The translations under genes and the position numbers were made by a program. Under the pieces are notes generated by a model. That model saw nothing but the letters and a program-made list of their open reading frames with translations. It made no database searches and was not told the DNA's origin. Positions 57,177-64,000 of a stretch of 64,000 bases of DNA are shown here, in pieces (positions within the stretch are counted from its first letter, which is position 1; every line of letters starts with the position of its first letter). The DNA is from Polyporus tsugae (Eukaryota > Basidiomycota > Agaricomycetes > Polyporales > Polyporaceae), in NCBI GenBank assembly GCA_024305745.1, contig JAHRBS010000007.1, positions 1,736,001 through 1,800,000 on the forward strand. The letters run 5' to 3'.

Positions 57177-59043
57177 TCACGTCTCTCCACCGCCAGCGCT
57201 CATGCCCTGAACCGCAAACTGCACTCTTCGCACGTCCAACGTCCGCATGTTCACGAGCACGAGCACCCCCGACTGCTTGAAATTCGGCACAAGCACAATC
57301 CGACACCTCTTCGAACGCCTGTCCTCTTCGTCCTCTGCGTCCGGACGCCCGTCTTCCGACACGAGCTTAGTTGCGAAGGCAGGCTGGTTTCCGACCACGT
57401 AGATATCTGGCGTCTGCGGGATCACGAAGGGGTCTTTCGCAAAGTACGGATGGCACCACAGCGTGTCTGGGGCAGTGGGGGCGATATGCCGCCACCGTAG
57501 GGTCGCTTCAGCAAGTATCATTCGCGTGATGGGCGGCGTCGGTACGTATTTGAACATGTCGTCTAGAGATTGGCCAGAGTGGACGAGAACAGTCCGAACG
57601 ATCTCGGCCGTTTCTGCGTGACCGTTGGCCATTGTTTTCGAGGAGGAAGCCCCTGGCTGACTGGCTCGAGATGTTGATTGGGCATTGCGCGAGGGGGAGA
57701 TGTTGATGTAAGTCGGGTTAGATTCGCAGGTGAAGTTGGCGTAATGAGAAGCGCTACCGAACATGGCGCGAGGCAGAGGCTGCTGGGGGAGTATAGTGGC
57801 GGCGGGGTCGGATGGCCCGGGAAGAAGGTGCACAGGTAGCGAACGACAGAAGTCCAACAAGTGCGCCGAAAGAGCCTGTGTAGGATGTGGGGTGAAAGAC
57901 GCCTCTTGGCCATATCTGCGCTGGTGAGCTCGTCGCGTCAGTGCAAATGGAATGATCGAAATAGAAATGGGCGTACAGATTTCCTTTCTAACTCTCCACC
58001 ACCAGAGGTCCCGCTTGAACCAGAGACAGAGGCAAAGGAGTTGCCAGCGATAATAAGCCGAGAGATACACGAAGACTGGGTCTGCTCTCCTATATTGCCA
58101 GCTTCTCCCGCTAGGTATTCTGCCAAGAGTTGGAGTTGACCATCGGCAGCATCTGCGGCGCCAACTTCAAGGCCGGATACTATAGCCATCCATTCGTCCG
58201 AGGCATGAGCCATGGAACCTGACAGATTCACGTTTAGGACAGTGGGCACACATTGACCAAAGACTGCTCAACCCTTACCGTCGAGGTCCATGGACTCGTC
58301 ATTAACGTTCCAACTCGGCCATTCCAGGCCTGCAGTGGGTTGTGGGGCCATTCCAGGATAGCATAGATCCGCCACTTCGAAATCGCCGTTATGTGTTTCA
58401 ATTCCTAGAGCACCCAGGATAACACCGGTCACGAGGCAAGCTGAGGAGATAGGGCCGCCGACCAGACATATGCGACCAGACTCGTCTTCTATCATCACGC
58501 TATCATTATCGGAATAAAACTTGTCCCTTGGGGGAGGAGCAGGGATAGAACGCTAGGTATTGGACGGTCACGTTGGGTGTCAGGTGTTTGTGGTTGGACA
58601 CTCACATCTCGGGCGACGTCTTCAAGGACGTTCGGTTTCAACGGCATATCCATATATACAGTTCCGATGATGAAGCATAGCTTCCCCTTCTCAACGTCGA
58701 GGACACGAGGTACGAACATGGGATTGCCTGGGACACTCGAAACTCAATGATGTAGAATTATGCACTGACGAGCAGACGCACCTGCAACCTGATTCCATCT
58801 CCTTTTTGCCCTCTGCTCAACCTGTTGCCTCAATGCGCGCAATCTGACAAAGTATATATTCGAGTATTGATGCTTGTAGGACTTGTCGTTGGCTTTGATG
58901 AGGAAAGACGCGTCCTCTGGAGGGGCAACCAGGGCGGTGGGCGGACGAGTGAGAGGTGCGTGTGGTGTCGGGCTGTACCGTGATGGGCATTGGCAGCAAA
59001 TAAATCAGAGGAGGGGGGCTCACATGGGATCGACGACGGCCAT
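57177..59043 (-). CDS. DNA polymerase delta small subunit (subunit 2)
   Basis: The non-catalytic B-subunit that links the polymerase to its other subunits at the replication fork. The start at 59043 gives MAVVDP, which an intron (58978-59023, GTGAGC...TACAG) joins to IPTPHAPLTRPPTALV, then DASFLIKANDKSYKHQYSNI, YFVRLRALRQQVEQRAKRRW, GNPMFVPRVLDVEKGKLCFI, IGTVYMDMPLKPNVLEDVAR, the OB-fold part. The phosphoesterase-like domain follows: GRICLVGGPISSACLVTGVI, SDEWMAIVSGLEVG, LLAEYLAGEAG, SRLIIAGNS, LSAHLLDFCRSLPVHLLPGP, DPAATILPQQPLPRAMF, and the end EATLRWRHIAPTAPDTLWCH, PYFAKDPFVIPQTPDIYVVG, NQPAFATKLV, CRIVLVPNF. Stop at 57177. All parts of the family are in order. Length about 480 residues. 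Confidence 0.92.
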
Positions 59044-59543
59044 TCCGACAAAAGCAAGAAGTGAGGGCGGAACTGACAGTGGAAGTTGGGTCACGGTGGA
59101 CGAGATCGCACGCGTCTGGCAATGGCACTCAGGCAAGACGCGTCGCGACGCCTCCTGTGGCCTTGTTTGGCTCAGCCACAAACCGGACCGCCCTTGCCCT
59201 TTGAGGGCCTTCGTGCGTCATACTGTACCGTACTGTACTGTACCTTCACCCGCATGCCCAACGTTGTCCTTACATAATGCCAGTCCGCGCACCTTGAGTA
59301 TCAGTCGGTTGCGACGCAGCTGCGACAAACCATTCGAACTCACTCCAACTCAAGCTTAATCGATATTTCCAATGGACACTGCTAGCCATGTCGGTGTCCC
59401 AGGCCTGGGCCCTAGGGCTAGGTCCCGGAGTCGCAAGGACGTGATCTCTCAACTCGATGATGTCACTCCTTACCACCTGCAGCTTAGCTAATAGCTTGCT
59501 CCTTGCTCCATGCCATTTATTTATAGCCCGTCTTACCCCCTCG

Positions 59544-59550
59544 TATATAA
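59544..59550 (+). promoter_or_regulatory. TATA box of glutamate decarboxylase
   Basis: TATATAA lies about 52 bases upstream of the ATG at 59602, in the 560-base divergent promoter shared with the polymerase delta subunit gene. Confidence 0.5.
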
Positions 59551-59601
59551 CTCTAGCCCTGTCGCACGCACTCTCCAAGTCGCATAATCCCCACAGACGA
59601 C

Positions 59602-61614
59602 ATGGCCCTCTCAAAGGTAGGCGACAACGTTGCTGCATACCGAGTTTCGACCAGGCTCATTCTCCACCCAGCACATCAACCCGGATCACCTCATTCAGAT
59701 TTCCAAGGTGCGTGACGTTTGCTTCGTCCTCCACGCTCGGGTTTCAGGTATAAATCCCTGTCTAGGATCACAAATCCCATCACTTGCGTCATAGCTCGTC
59801 CAACAACCAGGTTGTTCACGCCTACGGTGCCCGGTATGGAACGGATCCTATTCCCAAATACAAGATCCCTTCCAAGGTCCGTGCTGTTCAATACCTAAGC
59901 GCAGTCACCCACATTCTGAGCGCAACGCACAGGGCACTGATGCGGAGGTGACGTACCAACTGATTCGCGACGAATTGACCCTCGACGGCAACCCATCGCT
60001 CAACCTCGCATCCTTCGTCCACACATGGATGCCCAAGGAAGCAGATCAGCTGATGATGGAAAATATCTCCAAGAACCTCATCGATCAGGATGAGTACCCC
60101 ATGACACGTACGTTCACTCACTAGACAGAGCTTCCTGCCTCCCCAACACCGTTTGTTCGTTTCAGAGATTATCCACACGCGTTGCGTTTCGATTCTTGCC
60201 GATCTATGGCACGCGCCATCGACACAGCAAGCCATTGGTACCGCGACTACCGGCTCTTCCGAGGCTATTCAACTTGGAGGTCTGGCCATGAAGCGTATCT
60301 GGCAGGCGAAGCGCAAGGCCGCTGGCAAGTCCATCCATGAACCAGGTCCGAACATCGTCATGGGCGCCAACGCTCAGGTCGCACTCGAGAAGTTCGCGCG
60401 CTACTTCGAGGTCGAAATGCGTCTTGTCCCAATTTCCGAGGAGAGCCACTACAGGCTCGACCCGAAGCGGGCTATGGAATATGTCGACGAGAACACGATC
60501 GGTGTCTACGTCATTCTCGGAAGTAAGCGCCATTTGCACCACTGATTTACCGCTCTTGTTACTGACGCGTTCATTCAGGCACGTACACCGGTCACTACGA
60601 GCCCGTGAAGGAGATGGCGGAATTGCTCGACGAATATGAGGCTCGTACCGGCCACTCTGTCCCAATCCATGTCGATGGCGCCTCCGGAGGTTTCGTTGCT
60701 CCCTTCGCTACTCCCAAGCTTGAGTGGGACTTCAAAATTCCGCGGGTGGTTTCCATCAACACGTCCGGCCACAAATTTGGTCTTGCCTACGTTGGTGTCG
60801 GTTGGGTCGTCTGGAGATCGAAGGAGCTCCTTCCCAAGGACCTGATCTTCGAGCTACACTACCTGGGTTCAGTCGAATACTCGTTCTCGCTCAACTTCTC
60901 GCGTCCGGCACATCCCATCATCGCACAGTACTTCAACTTCCTGCACTTGGGCTTCGAGGGTTACCGGAACGTCGCCCTTCAGGACTTGGCGAACGCACGA
61001 CTCCTCAGTCGCGCTCTTGAGAAAAGTGGCTTATTCCACGTCCTGAGTGACATCCACCGGCCCGCAGCTACTCGGCTGTCGATTGCGCAGAAGGCTATTG
61101 GGGTTGACGAGCAGGACGTTGAGGTGCGTCGTGAATTATCAAACCTTCCGCTTCGAGCAGCGTCATTTACGTGCCTATCGTCAGAACTACGCACCCGGCC
61201 TGCCCGTCGTATCGTTTAGGTTCACGGACGACTTCCGTCAGAAGTATCCCGACGTTCAGCAGAAGTGGGTGCAAGTCCTCCTTCGCGCAAAGGGCTGGAT
61301 CGTGCCCAACTACGAGTTGGCGCCGGATCTGGAGAACGTGGAGATCCTCCGTGTCGTAGTTCGTGAGCAACTGACCGCTAGCATGATCGACAAACTTGTC
61401 GCAGACATCGTACGTGTTTCATTCTCATGTACTCCGTATACGACTCATATATTCTCTTTAGGTCGAGATCGTCGAGAATCTCGTGCAGGAAGACAGCCCC
61501 ACCCACGCGTTGACCGCGATGACGAGTCATATACATGCTACGGAGCGTCAACACGGTCGGTTGGAGGAAGGGTCTGGGAGCAAGTCTAGCGGGACGTACG
61601 CCAAGGCGTGCTGA
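59602..61614 (+). CDS. Glutamate decarboxylase
   Basis: A PLP enzyme that turns glutamate into GABA, first step of the GABA shunt. The ATG at 59602 starts MALSK; the next exon reads FRPGSFSTQHINPDHLIQIS, then over an intron VVHAYGARYGTDPIPKYKIP, over an intron GTDAEVTYQLIRDELTLDGN, PSLNLASFVHTWMPKEADQL, YPMT, over an intron QIIHTRCVSILADLWHAP, IGTATTGSSEAIQLGGLAMK, PNIVMGANAQVALEKFARYF, VDENTIGVYVILGS, over an intron TYTGHYEPVKEMAELLDEYE, VPIHVDGASGGFVAPFATP, VVSINTSGHKFGLAYVGVGW (PLP lysine in SGHKFG). The C-terminal part, after an intron near 61122-61185, is APGLPVVSFRFTDDF, WIVPNYELAPDLENVEILRV, VVREQLTASMIDKLVADI and, after a last intron, a His/Ser-rich tail ending GTYAKAC (TGA 61612-61614). 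The order is that of fungal GADs. Confidence 0.94.
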
Positions 61615-62788
61615 AGTCGTCTTTGAACGTTATGGCGGAGGTGGGTTGCTGTGATAGGGTATTCAAATGGCAGAAAGTCGGACTCGTTGGTGTAGAGCAG
61701 TTACCGTGTTGTAAGATATTACAGTCTTCCTTGAAGTGTATGACCATGTACTACTTTGCGACCCTTGGGGTGTGAGTTGATGGCGTCAAGCGGCTTCAAG
61801 ACTGAAGGACTTGAGACTAGTTGGCTAATGAAGTCGATGTCGCTCCGGAAATATTCTTCGGTGCTGACACTGGGCAGAGGCTGCTCGACTCCCGACAAGA
61901 CATCATCTCTGCATTACGCAGTAGCTTCCAGCGAGAATATTTGCCTATTCGACACTTTCCAGACTGACATAAAGACACATCGGAGTGCTAAGCCTCAGGC
62001 TATAAGGAATGCTCGGAGCTGGCTTGACGTTGGGATCCGACCATGCTGAGCCGCCCACACAGTCACGACAGTGCCACTAACTTGAGGCTGGCAGTCACCG
62101 GGCGCTTCATGATGCATGATCCTCTCATGAGGCTGTTCGGGCGAGCGGGCCTGCGCGCTTTGCCGAACCTGCTTCTCTCTCTCACTCTCATCTATGATCA
62201 TATCGCATCGTTCGAATCGCAAACGCCCGAAAGGGTTCTGCTGCAGATTCGCCATATGCTTTGCTTGCTTCTCAAACTTGAACTGGGACTATCGAAACAA
62301 CAGCTTCAATAACCGGATTTCAATCTATTCTCTGCACCGTTGGCGACATTGGCTCAGCCTCGCTCAGCCTCCCGCTGGCGACTCGGAATATGAGTGTCAG
62401 TGGGATCCATGGACGCCCATACCACCTGTGGCATCTCTGTCTGGATGGACACCCCCTCCACCTGCCAAGGACGTCTCTCAACGTTGACCGTGCACATCTG
62501 ACCCAAGGATCCCCAGAGGCTGTTGGGCACTAGGCGTCCGCTGCTCGGATATATTGCGCTCGGGAGACAGGATATCCCTCCTCGATCGGTTGTCCTCTTC
62601 TCCTGTCCTACCCTGGCTCCCTGTGAATGGTGCGCTTTCCACGAGGTCCCGTCCCATCGAGGTTGCAGGTATGTAATATCCAGTGTTCGTAATACTAGTT
62701 CGTGACGTGGAGAAGGCTAAGATACAAGGCGTTTACTGCGTATTACAGACGAAGGTCACTGCGAGGCGGCATATCCATTCGTTCAGGC
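61615..62788. other. Intergenic, no supported gene
   Basis: Short frames only. The two neighbouring genes converge here, so this is 3' sequence of both. Confidence 0.5.
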
Positions 62789-64000
62789 TCAAACCCACAC
62801 CATCACTTTGAACTCTGGGACCCAAGACCCCTGAGAGACCTTGCGAAGCCGCCACAAGTAAAGATCATCAAGCAGTACAACGTGGCCCCGGTGCATAAGG
62901 GGTTTGCCAGCACGCTGTGTTTCCTCCTGTCATCACGGTAAGACCCAACTGGAGACTAATGGAAGGTTGATAAGAGCTCACCAAACATTTCTCCATCTCC
63001 TCTGCGATCTTGTGAGCCAGAACTCCCATGGAGATATGCTCACACCTTGCTGTAGCCCTACGGGACATGATTTGCCGGGTGTAAGGTTTGCAGTCGTGAA
63101 ACTAGAGTCGTTGTGAGTAAAAGAGGATCCATTCGAGATTATGGAAGCTACTCACCAGGAGCCTTATTGACAGCTTGGTGGAAGCATCAGCAAGAGGCGC
63201 AGACTCGTTTCTCTCAAAGAGAGTGTCCAAATGCCCCCTGAGCGCCTTCGACAACGGGAATGCATCGCCCTTGGGCCCACTGACTCGGAAGTAGATGTCT
63301 GTGGACGCTAGGCTCGAGGTGCTATCAAGTTGCCGCGCCGTCTCATACGGAGTATATGGAAGGTCCTCGAAGATGAGCTGATTATTGCACTCAGGTGCTC
63401 GCTGAGAACTCGTTGGTGATGCTTTACATCGAGAAAGGACGAAGGGCTCACCGTTGGATCTGGTAGAGCGACGCGTTCGAGGTTGTACTCCCCGGTGTGT
63501 TGCCGCTGAGAAGTGGTTAGCACTGTTGTAGTCCAAGTAAAGACGGCAAGCTCACGTGTGGCTCTTGTCCTATGACAGATGCCAGTGGCAACTGTTGCTC
63601 CTGTTGGGCACCCATCAACAACCCGTTAACACAGTATTACTCGAAGAAAAGACGGCAAGCTTACCATTGGCTCTGGTTTCATGTGGAGAGATGCGAATCG
63701 CTCTACGTCCTTCCGCTGATGAATGGTTAGAAAAGTCTCAATCCAAGAAAAGACGACAAGCTCACCATTGACTCTGCAGCGATGTCCAAGCTAACTCTTG
63801 CGACCATAGGGATCCGCTTAGGAGAAGGCATACTTATATCTTGGCTGTTCCAAAAGGCTTTGGTTGTAAGGTTGTGGTCCTTGATAGCGCTGGGATAGTC
63901 CTGATAACCGTGGGGAGCCTGCAAATGAGAGAGACCACTGTGAGTAGATTTCCGTGTAACTTTCCAGCATTTGTGTCTCACCGGAGACTGACTCACTGAC
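62789..64000 (-). CDS. Uncharacterised agaricomycete protein, 5' part beyond window
   Basis: The C-terminus is at TGA 62789-62791, preceded by VLLDDLYLWRLRKVSQGSW, VPEFKVMVWV. Reading upstream on the minus strand are exons MSRRATARCEHISMGVLAHK, IAEEMEKCL (before that CKPYTRQI), then the largest exon: LIFEDLPYTPYETARQL, STDIYFRVSGPKGDAFPLSK, ALRGHLDTLFERNESAPLAD, ASTKLSIRLL. Three tiny exons follow (RQHTGEYNLERVALPDPT; EQQLPLASVIGQEPH; RKDVERFASLHMKPEPM), then one with ISMPSPKRIPMVARVSL and APHGYQDYPSAIKDH near the window edge. The core with GxxxWxRQI-like and GSWxPE endings recalls a family of unknown function common in mushrooms. The assignment rests on memory of the pattern and is moderate. 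The 5' end lies beyond 64000. Confidence 0.6.
63545..63775 (-). repeat. Repeated intron-start sequence between micro-exons
   Basis: Three consecutive introns of the last gene begin with nearly the same 24 bases on the minus strand: GTGAGCTTGCCGTCTTTACT, GTAAGCTTGCCGTCTTTTCT and GTGAGCTTGTCGTCTTTTCT, each followed by TGGA or CGA. They are spaced about 105-115 bases. The flanking exons are 45-54 bases long. This points to tandem duplication of an exon-intron unit. Confidence 0.7.

Noticed and set aside
62043..62312. 89-codon plus-strand frame in the GAD 3' region
   Set aside because: Hydrophobic but no start context, promoter or similarity; probably chance.

Overview
This window is nuclear DNA of a filamentous basidiomycete, probably an agaricomycete. 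The evidence is dense genes on both strands, many short introns of about 50-70 bases with GT...AG ends, GC-rich coding sequence, and protein sets typical of wood- or litter-associated fungi (a DOMON-cytochrome b561 protein, a GPI-anchored cupredoxin, a GH31 alpha-xylosidase, a single polypeptide with EST1 and PIN domains). I worked by eye from translations and splice signals. Gene ends are usually firm, but internal exon borders are only given where I traced them.

Layout, left to right: MFS transporter, 5' cut by the window (1-1301, +); Ser/Pro-rich unknown protein (1604-3086, +); ER glucosidase I, GH63 (3787-7118, -); NYN-domain protein A (7670-9738, +); sulfate permease A (11145-13990, +); TACO1/YebC (14127-15318, -); sulfate permease B (15684-18493, -); STRAP-like WD40 protein (21176-22388, +); NYN-domain protein B (22848-24579, -); SDR oxidoreductase (26092-28046, +); SMG6/EST1-like PIN protein (29216-33423, +); a gene-poor stretch with one small membrane ORF (37557-37804, +); DOMON-b561 (38835-40825, -); nucleoside diphosphate kinase (41192-41889, -); QCR7 (42135-42692, +); transketolase (43192-45973, -); CMC2 (46293-46679, +); GH31 (46986-50157, -); a broken serine-dehydratase-like gene (about 50850-52040, +); PET100 (52177-52605, -); GPI cupredoxin (53048-54000, -); a 3 kb gene-free stretch holding an inverted-repeat element; DNA polymerase delta subunit 2 (57177-59043, -); glutamate decarboxylase (59602-61614, +); and a multi-exon unknown protein running off the right end (62789 to beyond 64000, -).

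The most striking structure is the block 7.7-24.6 kb: two NYN proteins and two sulfate permeases arranged as mirror images around TACO1, which looks like an inverted segmental duplication. Four nuclear genes for the respiratory chain (TACO1, QCR7, CMC2, PET100) lie within 39 kb. Several gene pairs share short divergent promoters (NDK/QCR7, transketolase/CMC2, GH63/NYN A, POLD2/GAD). I found no tRNA, rRNA, CRISPR or intact transposon.
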